Below the pieces are notes generated by a model. That model saw only the letters and a list, made by a program, of their open reading frames with translations, searched no databases and was not told where the DNA came from. From Bifidobacterium ramosum (GTDB lineage: Bacteria > Actinomycetota > Actinomycetes > Actinomycetales > Bifidobacteriaceae): a DNA stretch of 64,000 nt. Made by a program: the position numbers and the translations under genes. Below, piece after piece: positions 19,220 to 27,967 of the stretch (position 1 is the first letter of the stretch; each line of letters starts with the position of its first letter). Location: positions 1 through 64,000 of the forward strand of contig NZ_WBSM01000012.1 in assembly GCF_009299505.1 (NCBI RefSeq), written 5' to 3'.

Positions 19220-20374
19220 ATGACCTCGGTACACATCGATTCCGTCACGCGGGATCCGAACACACCACGCGGCGACGATCCCGATCGCCGCACGCCGCAC
19301 ACCGCTCCACGTTCCATGCGACGTTTCACGCAATGGTTCACCGAACACTGCACTTGGAACCGCGCCCATTGGATCGGCGTCATCGCGCTGGCGACGCTGC
19401 TGTTGCTGGTCACCTATTCCCGGCTCGTCACATTCCTGCCCGAACTCGACGGCCGGCCGATTCCGGACGGTTTCGTGTGGGTGCCCGTTATGACGGCCGG
19501 CTACTGGCCGGTCGGCTTGGGCGTTGCGAATCTGGCTCTCGGCTCGATCCGTTCCGGTTCGCTCTCGTTTCCGACGGTCAGCGCGCTGATGGGACCGCTC
19601 GGCTTCGGCTGGGCGCATCTGCGCATGGTCGGCTATGTCGAATACCGCCGGTGGTCTGATTGGCTGGCGTTGATGCGCGCGCACGGCGGCGAACTACTGG
19701 TGCAAACGTTGTACGGCAGTGCGGTGCTGCTGTTTGCCTACGCAGCGGTGGCGTTCGCCTGCTACGCGATCGGCCGTTACGGATTGCGCAGGCTGTTTCT
19801 CGCGCCGCCGCCGACAAGCGCGAGCGGCCGCATGCTCGCGTGGGCGCGGCGTGACGCGGTGCGGTTCGGCTGCTGGCTGACGCTGGCGATCACGTATGGA
19901 TTGGTAATTGCGTTCTCGCTGATACGCGGCGAACTGGCGATGGCCGGCGCGTTGATGATCAATTTCGTGGTGCCGCCGGTGCTGCTGGTGACGTGTGGCG
20001 CATACGCGAGCCGTGACGCGGCGATGCCGGGCGGACGCCAGGTCGCCGGTCCGGAAACGACCGCAGACGAAGCCGGACTTGACGACAGCAGACGGCGAGC
20101 GGTTCCCGATTGGCTGCGCTCGCTGCTGTTCCCTGCGGTCGGGTCGCTGATCGGCACGGTTGCGGTATTCGCATTGGTTGCACAGTATCAGGACGAATGC
20201 CCGATCAACGGCGTGTGCACGCCGATCGGCGGCGGCTGGTTCATCGACTGGACCACACTGGTCGATACGGTGCCGTCGTTCCTGGTGCTGTATCTCGTCG
20301 CCGGCTATCTCGGCTACGGCGTGGTGCTGGCCGTACGGCTGATTGCGCGGGCCGTCCGTCGCCGCCGGCACTAA
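19220..20374 (+). CDS. Polytopic membrane protein of unknown function
   Basis: I do not recognise the family. The 384-residue protein has a 50-residue basic, Pro/Arg/Thr-rich N-terminus and about seven hydrophobic segments, including WIGVIALATLLLLVTYS, QTLYGSAVLLFAYAAVAFAC, LTLAITYGLVIAFSLI and FLVLYLVAGYLGYGVVLAV. A hydrophilic loop (about 265-300) lies between the two halves, and a Cys pair occurs in ECPINGVC (about 330). AAAGGAGG precedes the ATG. It is divergent from the regulator gene at 18263-19018, with a 201-bp gap between them, so it may be a target or an auxiliary partner of that system. Confidence 0.75.
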   Translation: MTSVHIDSVTRDPNTPRGDDPDRRTPHTAPRSMRRFTQWFTEHCTWNRAHWIGVIALATLLLLVTYSRLVTFLPELDGRPIPDGFVWVPVMTAGYWPVGLGVANLALGSIRSGSLSFPTVSALMGPLGFGWAHLRMVGYVEYRRWSDWLALMRAHGGELLVQTLYGSAVLLFAYAAVAFACYAIGRYGLRRLFLAPPPTSASGRMLAWARRDAVRFGCWLTLAITYGLVIAFSLIRGELAMAGALMINFVVPPVLLVTCGAYASRDAAMPGGRQVAGPETTADEAGLDDSRRRAVPDWLRSLLFPAVGSLIGTVAVFALVAQYQDECPINGVCTPIGGGWFIDWTTLVDTVPSFLVLYLVAGYLGYGVVLAVRLIARAVRRRRH

Positions 20375-20480
20375 AGCCTCCGTAACGGCGCTAAAGTTTC
20401 CGTCGGCACTAGAGTCTCCCGTACGCCGTACGGATCCCTCTATACCATCCCCCTAAACAGACGCTTCTCCCCACCTTCTT

Positions 20481-20770
20481 AACGGACATACAGCCGATTT
20501 GGGCAGGTAAATCGACTGTATGTCCGTTGGAGGGATACGTCGAACAACGCGCAGGAACGCTCAGGGACACAAGAATCCGTCACCAACACCGCAAATCACA
20601 CCTCCCCCAACGGACATGCAGCCGATTTTCCTACCGCAATCGGCTGTATGTCCGTTAAGAGCGAGAAGACATGCCATCACGGCGCTCGCTCCTCCCCCGC
20701 CTTTCACACCATTCCTCTCTTCAACGGGCATACAGCCGATTCGCCCGGCTATATCGGCTGTATGTCCGTT
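20481..20770. repeat. Family A palindromes, three copies
   Basis: Copies at 20481-20528, 20609-20656 and 20723-20770, each exactly 48 bp: arm AACGGACATACAGCCGATT, a variable 10-nt centre, and the reverse-complement arm. Copy 2 has CATGCAG in the left arm against CTGTATG in the right, a G-U pair in RNA. They fill the gap between the membrane protein gene and xylB (20375-20866), and nothing else is recognised there except the xylB control region. Confidence 0.92.
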
Positions 20771-20816
20771 GAAGGAAGAGAGCCGTGATCACCACTGCAT
20801 TGTGATACACTATCGT

Positions 20817-20841
20817 TAGTTTGATGATTTAACTATATAAT
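20817..20841 (+). promoter_or_regulatory. xylB promoter with candidate XylR operator
   Basis: The imperfect palindrome TAGTTTGATGATTTAACTA (20817-20835) abuts a TATAAT -10 box (20836-20841) about 25 bp before the xylB ATG. Twelve of 17 positions match the motif TGTCAAATCATTTAACT in the xylA promoter, including ATTTAACT. The ROK regulator at 30083-31315 is the natural candidate to bind both. Confidence 0.6.
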
Positions 20842-20866
20842 CGACATACCGCAAGGCAGGCGACCA

Positions 20867-22369
20867 ATGACATCACGAGTTCTGGTGGCGGGCATCGACA
20901 CCTCCACGCAATCGACCAAGGTACGCGTCACCGATGCGGCGACCGGCACACTGGTGCGCTTCGGCCAAGCACCGCATCCGGACGGCACCAGCTGCGATCC
21001 GAACGCGTGGTGGAACGCGTTTCTCGCGGCGAAGGATCAGGCGGGCGGCCTCGACGACGTCGCCGCACTGGCGGTCGGCGGCCAGCAGCACGGCATGGTA
21101 CTGCTCGACCGGCAGGGCCGCGTGGTGCGCGACGCGTTGCTGTGGAATGACACCCGCTCGGCGCCCGATGCGGAACGGCTGATCACCGAGCTGGGCACCG
21201 CCGGCAAGGCCGCGGACGGTTCCGAAGACGATCTCGCCGACGACCCGGTCATGCGAGGCCGCCAGCGCTGGGTCAGGGCCGTCGGATCGTCGCTCGTCGC
21301 GTCGCTGACGATCACCAAGATCGCATGGGTCGCCGCGAACGAGCCGGACAACGCACGTCATGTCGCCGCGGTCTGTCTGCCGCACGACTGGCTGAGCTGG
21401 CGCATCGCCGGCCACGGTCCGGTCACGGACAACGAGAGCGCCGATCTCGACGCGCTGTTCACCGACCGTTCGGACGCGTCGGGCACCGGCTACTTCGATT
21501 CGGCGACGAACGAGTACCGCATGGACCTGTTTCGACTGGCGTTCGGCCGCGACGACGTGATCCTGCCGCGCGTGCTCGGTCCAACGGAAATGGGTGCAGT
21601 AGCCGATCCCGCGATCGCCGGCAAGAACGTTCCCGACGGATGCGTCATCGCGCCGGGCGGCGGCGACAACGCGATGGCCTCGCTGGGTCTCAGCATGGGC
21701 GTGGGCGACGTGTCGATCAGCCTCGGCACGTCGGGTGTAGCCGCGGCCATCTCCCCCGTGCCCGCGTACGACATGACCGCATCGGTGACCGGATTCGCCG
21801 ACTGCACCGGTCACTGGCTACCGCTCGCCTGCACGATCAACGGGTCGCGCATCGCCGACGCGGCCCGCAACGCGCTCGGTGTCGGGTATGACGAGCTGGC
21901 CGATCTGGCCGCTCAGTCTGTGCCGGGTGCGCACGGCGTCACGCTGATCCCGTATTTCGACGGCGAACGCACGCCGAACCGTCCGGATGCGACCGCGACG
22001 CTGCACGGCATGACGCTGCACAATACGACCCGCGCGAATATCGCCCGCGCGTTCGTGGAGGCGCTGCTATGCTCGCAGCGCGACTGTCTCGAGTTGGTGA
22101 AGGGCCTTGGCGTGGATGTCAAGCGCATCCTGCTCATCGGCGGCGGCGCGAAGTCGTCCGCGGTGCGCGCATATGCGCCGTCGATCCTCGGCATGGACGT
22201 ACTGTTGCCGAAGACCGACGAATACGTGGCGATCGGCGCGGCACGTCAGGCCGCGTGGGTGCTGGACGGCGCGGCCGAGCCGCCGGCATGGGAGCTGACC
22301 ATCGAGGACACGCTCACCGGCGAGCCTACGCCGAACGTGTACGCCCAGTACGTTCGGTACCGCGGCTGA
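20867..22369 (+). CDS. xylB: Xylulokinase
   Basis: This FGGY-family kinase phosphorylates D-xylulose to xylulose 5-phosphate, the step after xylose isomerase; bifidobacteria feed the product to the phosphoketolase pathway. Visible blocks are GIDTSTQSTKVRV at the start, GGQQHGMVLLD, LLWNDTRS, CLPHDWLSWRI, the FGGY-type GGGDNAMASLGLSMG, GTSGVAAA, and the ATP-site RILLIGGGAKSSAVRAYAP. The 500-residue length is normal. A GCAAGGCAGG site precedes the ATG. xylA lies 5.6 kb away on the other strand, and the shared operator suggests co-regulation. Confidence 0.95.
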   Translation: MTSRVLVAGIDTSTQSTKVRVTDAATGTLVRFGQAPHPDGTSCDPNAWWNAFLAAKDQAGGLDDVAALAVGGQQHGMVLLDRQGRVVRDALLWNDTRSAPDAERLITELGTAGKAADGSEDDLADDPVMRGRQRWVRAVGSSLVASLTITKIAWVAANEPDNARHVAAVCLPHDWLSWRIAGHGPVTDNESADLDALFTDRSDASGTGYFDSATNEYRMDLFRLAFGRDDVILPRVLGPTEMGAVADPAIAGKNVPDGCVIAPGGGDNAMASLGLSMGVGDVSISLGTSGVAAAISPVPAYDMTASVTGFADCTGHWLPLACTINGSRIADAARNALGVGYDELADLAAQSVPGAHGVTLIPYFDGERTPNRPDATATLHGMTLHNTTRANIARAFVEALLCSQRDCLELVKGLGVDVKRILLIGGGAKSSAVRAYAPSILGMDVLLPKTDEYVAIGAARQAAWVLDGAAEPPAWELTIEDTLTGEPTPNVYAQYVRYRG

Positions 22370-22546
22370 CCAACACGGCCGATCATCGGCACCCGCTCGG
22401 ACGCGCCCCACCCTGTCCCGTCCCGTGTGTTGCGTGTGCATCCGTAGGAAACCCACCCCCTCCTGTCGTGTATGGCGCGACATGACGTTGGCGCATCGGC
22501 GATCCCGCATCTAGACTGGACGCAGGGGCAAGGGAAGGGGCGCAAC

Positions 22547-23383
22547 GTGGCATCATCGGTACCATCAGCGGCATCATCGGCGGCAACATCAATGTCTGCG
22601 ACACCGGCCTCTGCACCGGCTTCCGAGACCACGTCAATGCCCACCCCGCCGCATACCATCCGCGTCGCCATCGTGGACAACGATCCGTACGCCTTGTTCG
22701 GCCTCGCCGCGCAGGTCAAGGCATGCGGCCCGCGGTTCGCGGTCATCTGGCAAAGCGAGCTCGGCGCGGTCGCGTTCCAGAAGGCGCTCGACCCGCGCAC
22801 CGCCCCGGATGTCGTGCTGGTCGACATGTCGCTTACCGACATGCAGGGCCCCGACCTGTGCGCGCAGATCCGCCGTCGCTCCCGCACGATCGGCCTGATC
22901 GGCATTACGTCGCGTCCGGTCGAGCAGTACCGCGATCCGATGATCGAGGCCGGCGCGCAGGGACTCGTCGGCAAACGCATCAGCCCACAGTCGCTCGCCC
23001 ACGCGCTTGCACAGGCCGCACACGGCGAGCCGATCACAGCAATCGCAACGCCCGCAGCACCGTCTCCCACCGCAACGCCCGCATCATCATCCTCAACCGA
23101 CGACCGCACGTTCCAGTCCATCGCTGCATCCTTCGTCCGCGTGAACGCCGGCCGCACACGCGGCACCACGCTGTCCGACCACGAGCGCGAGGCGCTTGCT
23201 CTGTATGCCGACGGCCTGAAAACCGCGCAGGTCGCCACGCGCATGGGCATCACCGTGTCGAGCGTGCAGACACTGGTCAACCGTGCCAAGACCAAGCTCG
23301 GCGCGTCCAGTCTACCGCAGGCCATCCGTATCTGCACCGAACGCCGTCTGCTGGCGAGCGTCGCGGATGAGCAACAGGTTTAG
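22547..23383 (+). CDS. NarL/LuxR-family response regulator
   Basis: A Ser/Ala/Thr-rich N-terminal tail of about 35 residues precedes the receiver domain (IRVAIVDNDPYALFGLAAQV). The phosphoacceptor Asp is at about 93 in VVLVDMSLTDMQG, and the conserved Lys is in GLVGKRI. The C-terminal LuxR HTH is LSDHEREALALYADGLKTAQ, then VATRMGITVSSVQTLVNRAK. The GTG at 22547 was chosen because GGGAAGGGG lies 6 bp upstream; an ATG further up lacks one. The kinase gene follows 9 bp later. Paralogous to the regulator at 18263-19018. Confidence 0.88.
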   Translation: MASSVPSAASSAATSMSATPASAPASETTSMPTPPHTIRVAIVDNDPYALFGLAAQVKACGPRFAVIWQSELGAVAFQKALDPRTAPDVVLVDMSLTDMQGPDLCAQIRRRSRTIGLIGITSRPVEQYRDPMIEAGAQGLVGKRISPQSLAHALAQAAHGEPITAIATPAAPSPTATPASSSSTDDRTFQSIAASFVRVNAGRTRGTTLSDHEREALALYADGLKTAQVATRMGITVSSVQTLVNRAKTKLGASSLPQAIRICTERRLLASVADEQQV

Positions 23384-23392
23384 CGAGCGCCG

Positions 23393-25156
23393 ATGACCAG
23401 CGCACCGACATCCCGCCCGTCGCTATCAGGCGATCGCCTCCACGAGTTGTCCGGCACGTCGTATCGTAGCGCGCCGGACAGCCCGGCATCGGTAGCGCCG
23501 AACTCCGCAGCATCACCGAAGCCAACGTTGTCATACACGGTGCGATCGATGGCCGCACATATGGCCGCACGGTACGCCTCGCGTCGTTGGGTTGGTACGT
23601 TCGGCGCGCTGTTCGCCGCATACCTCACACTGGGATCGCTGATCGTCGCGTTCGTCAGTTACGTCGACCATCCCGTCTGGCTGGCGGTCACGACCATGCT
23701 CGCGTCGGCCGGATGCCTGCTGCTGCCCGGTCTGCCGACAGTCGGCGCCGGGTTGGTCACCGCATTGTGGTCGCTGGCTCCGATCGTGTCCGCCGCCGGG
23801 TCGGATACATTGATGCCTCCGCATCTGGGGTATGCCGCGTTGTTCGCGGCCGGCGTGGCCGCGTATTTCGGTGTCCGACGGTATCTGCCACTGCTGGCTG
23901 CCGCGTTCGGCGTGTATCTGTGCGGCATGTTCGGCGTGATCGGCGCAGGTACGGCTGGCTCGGTTTCAGGGGGCATGATCGGGTCATCGGGCGACCTGTT
24001 CGGCGTACTGAATACGGTCGCGGAGACGGCGATACGGTTCGCATTGGCGACGGTCGCCGGTGTCGCGTTGCGCGAACAACAACGCAAGCAGACCGCGGAG
24101 GCCGCGTTGGAACGCAGTCGGATGACGTTGGAGCGCCATCGTTCGCAGCAGACGTTGGCCACGGGGATTCATGACGGGATAGCGAACAAGCTCGCATTTC
24201 TGCTCATGACGTTGGATCGGCACATCGACGGCGATACGGTGATCGGCGGCGAGGAGCTGCGGCGGATGCGCGACTGTGCGGACGAGGCATATGCGAGCAG
24301 TCACGACCTGATCCGCATGCTGAGCCGTGACGACACGTCGCCGTCTTCGCAGCCCGACGCGGCCGATGATATCGGCAGGCACGCCGGCGTTGATGAGGAT
24401 GGGCCGATGCGGTCGGCCACGACGGCGGACAACGGGACGACGGGCGCAACGCACTCGGCATGCGATATGCACGGCACACGAAACGTCACGTATGGCCAAG
24501 ACTCGGGTGACGTGGCGATCGCGAGCGGCATGGACCCATATGGCATGTCGTTTACGGACGGACCGGACTCGCGCGACGGCGCGACATCGCCGTCCGTCAC
24601 CGGGTACCGGTGGATCGGCGTGATCGCGGATGCGCTGCGACGATACGACGAGCAGCTGTCGGAGGCCGGGTTCGACGGGGCCGGCCTGCCGCCCACGTCG
24701 GCGAGCGCACCGCCCGCGGTGAGCGCGGCGGTGTTGGACGAGACGTTGGCGTTGCTCGGCGAACTGTATGCGAACGTGATCAAGTACGCCGATTCCTCAC
24801 GACCGTACATCGTCGCGGTGAATGCGACGGCCGACCGTATCGTCGTCACCTGCGCCGATACGATTGCGGGTGGATCGGATGATGCCGGCAACGCCGTCGG
24901 CACAGTCGATATGGACGGTACGGCCAATACGGACGGTACGGACAGGATCGCCGATATGAACGACGGCACCGATCATACGGCCGACGGCGGCGGGTCGGCA
25001 TGCACGCCGACCGGCATCACGCGGTCTCACATACACGGTTCCGGCACCGGCCTCGCCCGCCGCCGCGCACAGATCGAACGACTCGGCGGCATATTGACCG
25101 TCGCAGCCGACGGCGACGCATGGCATTGCGAGGCCATTCTGCCGTATTCGGCGTGA
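23393..25156 (+). CDS. Sensor histidine kinase (NarL-partner type)
   Basis: A 60-residue hydrophilic N-terminus is followed by about five hydrophobic helices (about 66-225). Next comes a cytoplasmic helix with TLATGIHDGIANKLAFLLM; the phosphoacceptor His is at about 260. A long Asp/Thr/Gly-rich insert (about 310-400) separates it from a degenerate ATPase domain (LGELYANVIKYAD, then GSGTGLARRRAQIERLGG). A second Asp/Gly-rich insert (about 490-545) interrupts the ATPase domain itself. It is co-transcribed with the regulator upstream and probably with the two unknown membrane-anchored proteins downstream. Confidence 0.85.
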   Translation: MTSAPTSRPSLSGDRLHELSGTSYRSAPDSPASVAPNSAASPKPTLSYTVRSMAAHMAARYASRRWVGTFGALFAAYLTLGSLIVAFVSYVDHPVWLAVTTMLASAGCLLLPGLPTVGAGLVTALWSLAPIVSAAGSDTLMPPHLGYAALFAAGVAAYFGVRRYLPLLAAAFGVYLCGMFGVIGAGTAGSVSGGMIGSSGDLFGVLNTVAETAIRFALATVAGVALREQQRKQTAEAALERSRMTLERHRSQQTLATGIHDGIANKLAFLLMTLDRHIDGDTVIGGEELRRMRDCADEAYASSHDLIRMLSRDDTSPSSQPDAADDIGRHAGVDEDGPMRSATTADNGTTGATHSACDMHGTRNVTYGQDSGDVAIASGMDPYGMSFTDGPDSRDGATSPSVTGYRWIGVIADALRRYDEQLSEAGFDGAGLPPTSASAPPAVSAAVLDETLALLGELYANVIKYADSSRPYIVAVNATADRIVVTCADTIAGGSDDAGNAVGTVDMDGTANTDGTDRIADMNDGTDHTADGGGSACTPTGITRSHIHGSGTGLARRRAQIERLGGILTVAADGDAWHCEAILPYSA

Positions 25157-25175
25157 GCCAAACCGGTCACGCCCT

Positions 25176-25206
25176 TTGCTCCCATCAAGCCGACTGAGGG
25201 AAGCAA
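25176..25206. repeat. Hairpin related to the GGCTCCCCTC element
   Basis: TTGCTCCC ... GGGAAGCAA with inner CCGACTGAGGG matches the GACTGAGGGGAGC end of the element at 7645-7694. It lies 20 bp past the kinase stop, probably an intercistronic hairpin or partial terminator. Confidence 0.5.
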
Positions 25207-25321
25207 GGAACCGCGCCTATCCGTCATGAATCGCACGACGCGAGCTTGGGCAGACACCCCCGCACGCGCACACTGGAATCATCCGGTCACCCCGACCGGT
25301 TCACCCCGCAAGGAGGTCGTC

Positions 25322-26230
25322 ATGAGCACCATCACCCATTCCCGCGCACGGCGACTACGCATCATCGCAGCCATCGTCGCGCTCATCATCATCGCTGCGG
25401 CCGGCATCGCTTACGGCGTCGTGCGGTCGCACCGGCCGTACTACACGATGCTGGTCCTCGGCGACGCGTCGGCGACGTCGCGCACGCAACGGCTGCGCGA
25501 CGGACTGGTCACCGCCGCCGGCCTGGACGACGATCAGGTCACCGTCGACGATCTGCGCGACGACGTGTCGCCGAGCATCGACGCCGACATTCCGACGCAA
25601 CTATCGGATGCCGACCGTCAACGCATCATCGACAGGATGATCACGTTGCAACGGCGGGGCGGCGTCGCACTGATCGCGCCGGCGGCGCTGTTCGACGCGA
25701 CCACCGACCAGCAGACCTGTACCAACGATCTGGCGGGCGCGGTCTCGCTCAGCGGCGTCCGTTCCCCCGATTCGGGAACGCTGCCGTTGAGCGCGTCGTT
25801 CGCCAAGACGCTGCCGGATGATGCGTGGTACTACACCACCTGCACCGACGGCAAGACCACGCTCGACCCGACCACGAACGACGATCTGTCGAGACGTTGC
25901 GAATACGACGCGGACCGCGGTTCGACGATCTGCGCCACGGACCGCGGGGCGACGGAATACCGTCCGGCAGCGAGCGTGGTCCCGCCGGGCGACGACGCGC
26001 ACGTCTACGACAACGTCGACTCGTACGTCTGGGAACAGCACGGCATGCTGGAACGATACGACGTCACACCGCAGGGGTTGGATCTGCGGCGGTCGGCCAC
26101 ATGGACGACGCTCGGCGGCGGCGCGACTACGGCGGACGCCGATTACGTGGTCGCGTTCTTCGCCGACGGGAATCTGAACAGCCAGGCGACCACGCTCAAC
26201 GACGCATTCGCCCGCTATCTCAAGCTGTAG
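25322..26230 (+). CDS. Membrane-anchored extracytoplasmic protein of unknown function (paralogue 1)
   Basis: No family recognised. The 302-residue protein has a basic start (SRARRLR), one hydrophobic helix (about 13-35, IIAAIVALIIIAAAGIAYGV), and a large presumably exported domain. The domain starts with YYTMLVLGDAS and holds GVALIAPAALFD and four Cys (in QQTCTND, YTTCTDG, SRRCEYD, STICATD), which could form disulfides. AAGGAGG precedes the ATG. It follows the kinase gene and precedes a protein of the same architecture with the shared segment LVIAP/LIAPxxxFD. An accessory sensor or an effector of the two-component system is plausible, not shown. Confidence 0.75.
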   Translation: MSTITHSRARRLRIIAAIVALIIIAAAGIAYGVVRSHRPYYTMLVLGDASATSRTQRLRDGLVTAAGLDDDQVTVDDLRDDVSPSIDADIPTQLSDADRQRIIDRMITLQRRGGVALIAPAALFDATTDQQTCTNDLAGAVSLSGVRSPDSGTLPLSASFAKTLPDDAWYYTTCTDGKTTLDPTTNDDLSRRCEYDADRGSTICATDRGATEYRPAASVVPPGDDAHVYDNVDSYVWEQHGMLERYDVTPQGLDLRRSATWTTLGGGATTADADYVVAFFADGNLNSQATTLNDAFARYLKL

Positions 26231-26298
26231 TTCACATCCCATATGGCGAACGTATATCCGAACACATCGCAACGTATATCGCAAGGAGGTTGGTTACG

Positions 26299-27411
26299 AT
26301 GTCCGACGTTATTCTTGGACCCACGAATCCGAATCATGAGGTCGCCGGCACGCTGGCCGAGCCGGGTGCGTACGAGATCATGTTCGACCCGCGCAACCGC
26401 AGGCCGAGGACGAAACGGCAACGGCTGCTGATCAGCGTGGCGTTCGTATTGGTCGCCTTGCTGATGGTGGCGTCGCTGGCGCGGCTCACCGTCGCCACGC
26501 CACCGAAGCTACGCGTCACGCTGGTCGATGCAGGCCAGTATGGCACGGCGGTCGACGATCTGGCGAAGGATTTCATCGCCACCGCCAACCTGCGCGATCG
26601 CGACGTTGCGGTGACGACGGTGGACGGCACCGACGCCGACGCGTTGCGCGCATCGTTGCGCAGGCTACGGCGCGACAACACGACCGATCTGGTGATCGCG
26701 CCGGTTTCGACGTTCGATCGGCTCGCCGGCGACGAGCTCGTCGCACGATTCGATGCGGACGATGTCAGCGCGCTGATCAGTGCACAGGCGCCGGATTCCG
26801 GCGACGACGGTGATGTCGGCACCAACGAAGGCAGCAGCGGCGATGCGGCCTCGCAACCGCCGGTCGTGTTGCGCACGACGTGGTACGAACTGCCGATCGA
26901 CGGCGAGGCCGGCCATGCACCCGGCGTGGGCAGCCTTGCGTGGACGTGTACGCAGCCGGCGGCGGACGACGACGTGGATCAGTTCGCCAGCACGACCTGC
27001 ATGGCCGACGCGAGCGGATACACCGATGCCGGCGATATCGATAGTGGCACGAACGCTGCGAACGCCGACGGCGGCAAGGACGGCGACCATAACGGCGACG
27101 CCGTCGAGCGGCGAACGTATGCACCGACAGCGATCGTGGCGATCCCCGACGATGTCAATGTGACGACGGCCACCGACGGCTCGCGAACGTGGACGCAGAC
27201 CGGTCCGATGGCCATCCGTCAGACCGCCGTGTACGGATTGCGCATGGACACGTCCACGCGCTGGACCACGATGCAACGGCACGCCGGCGCGGCGACGAAC
27301 GCGCGCACCGACTACGTGATGGGCGTGATCGGTTCCGATCAGATACAACACGGCCCGACCGTCGATGGCCTCGCCGCCCGGTTCATCGCCTACCTCGCGT
27401 TCCGCGCATAA
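26299..27411 (+). CDS. Membrane-anchored extracytoplasmic protein of unknown function (paralogue 2)
   Basis: No family recognised. The 370-residue protein has a cytoplasmic head of about 45 residues ending in a basic stretch (RNRRPRTKRQR), one membrane helix (about 46-65, LLISVAFVLVALLMVASLA), and an exported domain. That domain starts LRVTLVDAGQYGTAVDDLA and contains DLVIAPVSTFDRL, matching the neighbour's LIAPAALFD segment. An Asp/Gly/Asn-rich insert is present around 235-275, and two Cys (WTCTQ, TTCMA). AAGGAGG precedes the ATG at 26299. The 68-bp gap to paralogue 1 suggests one transcript. Probably a tandem duplication that has diverged strongly. Confidence 0.75.
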   Translation: MSDVILGPTNPNHEVAGTLAEPGAYEIMFDPRNRRPRTKRQRLLISVAFVLVALLMVASLARLTVATPPKLRVTLVDAGQYGTAVDDLAKDFIATANLRDRDVAVTTVDGTDADALRASLRRLRRDNTTDLVIAPVSTFDRLAGDELVARFDADDVSALISAQAPDSGDDGDVGTNEGSSGDAASQPPVVLRTTWYELPIDGEAGHAPGVGSLAWTCTQPAADDDVDQFASTTCMADASGYTDAGDIDSGTNAANADGGKDGDHNGDAVERRTYAPTAIVAIPDDVNVTTATDGSRTWTQTGPMAIRQTAVYGLRMDTSTRWTTMQRHAGAATNARTDYVMGVIGSDQIQHGPTVDGLAARFIAYLAFRA

Positions 27412-27445
27412 CCCTTGCTCCACAGCAGGTATTCCCGCCTTCTTC

Positions 27446-27596
27446 AACGGACATCCAGCCGATTTGGATACTCGAATCGGCTGGATGTCCGTTAAGGGTA
27501 AGAGCGACAAAGAGTGGATGCTCGGGCTGTCACGTCATTCCCCTCTTTAACGGACATACAGCCGATCCGCATACCAAAATCGGCTGTATGTCCGTT
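27446..27596. repeat. Family A palindromes, two copies
   Basis: Copies at 27446-27493 and 27549-27596, each 48 bp. The first carries CATCCAG in the left arm and CTGGATG in the right: the change from CATACAG/CTGTATG is compensated on both sides, evidence that pairing matters. They lie just after the second unknown extracytoplasmic protein. Confidence 0.92.
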
Positions 27597-27619
27597 AAGG
27601 GGTATTGCGACGACGAGCG

Positions 27620-27706
27620 TCAGAGCTGGCCGTTGCGGCGCAGACCGGCGCGCATGGCGATGCCGATCAAGGAAAGACCGAAGGCGGTAATCGCAGCGAT
27701 GATCAT
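27620..27706 (-). CDS. 28-residue hydrophobic microprotein
   Basis: The frame reads MIIAAITAFGLSLIGIAMRA then GLRRNGQL: a single amphipathic or membrane helix with a basic end. AAAGGA is placed correctly before the ATG. It lies alone between family A palindromes and a gap of about 260 bp before xylA. Its length and composition suit a small membrane peptide or type I toxin-like peptide, but no antitoxin RNA could be identified. Coding status is a prediction. Confidence 0.45.
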   Translation of the reverse strand: MIIAAITAFGLSLIGIAMRAGLRRNGQL

Positions 27707-27914
27707 GGCCCGTCCTTTCTCTCGGTGTGGATAACTGTCGTTAACGATACGCTGCGCATGTTGCGCGACATCGCGCGCCATCGAACGTCACGGTAACGTC
27801 CGTAACATCGCCGACATCATATGCGATACGCCCGTCGGCATACGACGACCGATCCGTCCGCCAACATGCCGTCGAACGAATCCCCCCTACGGCACGTCCG
27901 GCGGCACGGTCGGT

Positions 27915-27953
27915 CATGTGATGCACGTCACATCAGGCGACGTGCGTCACATG
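27915..27953 (-). terminator. Hairpin downstream of xylA
   Basis: CATGTGATGCACGTC (27915-27929) pairs with 27939-27953 with one G-U over a 9-nt loop, 15 bp past the xylA stop. It is likely the xylA transcript end. The rest of 27707-27914 shows no gene, only a DnaA-box-like TGTGGATAA near 27727. Confidence 0.5.
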
Positions 27954-27967
27954 CAGACCGCGCGGAA

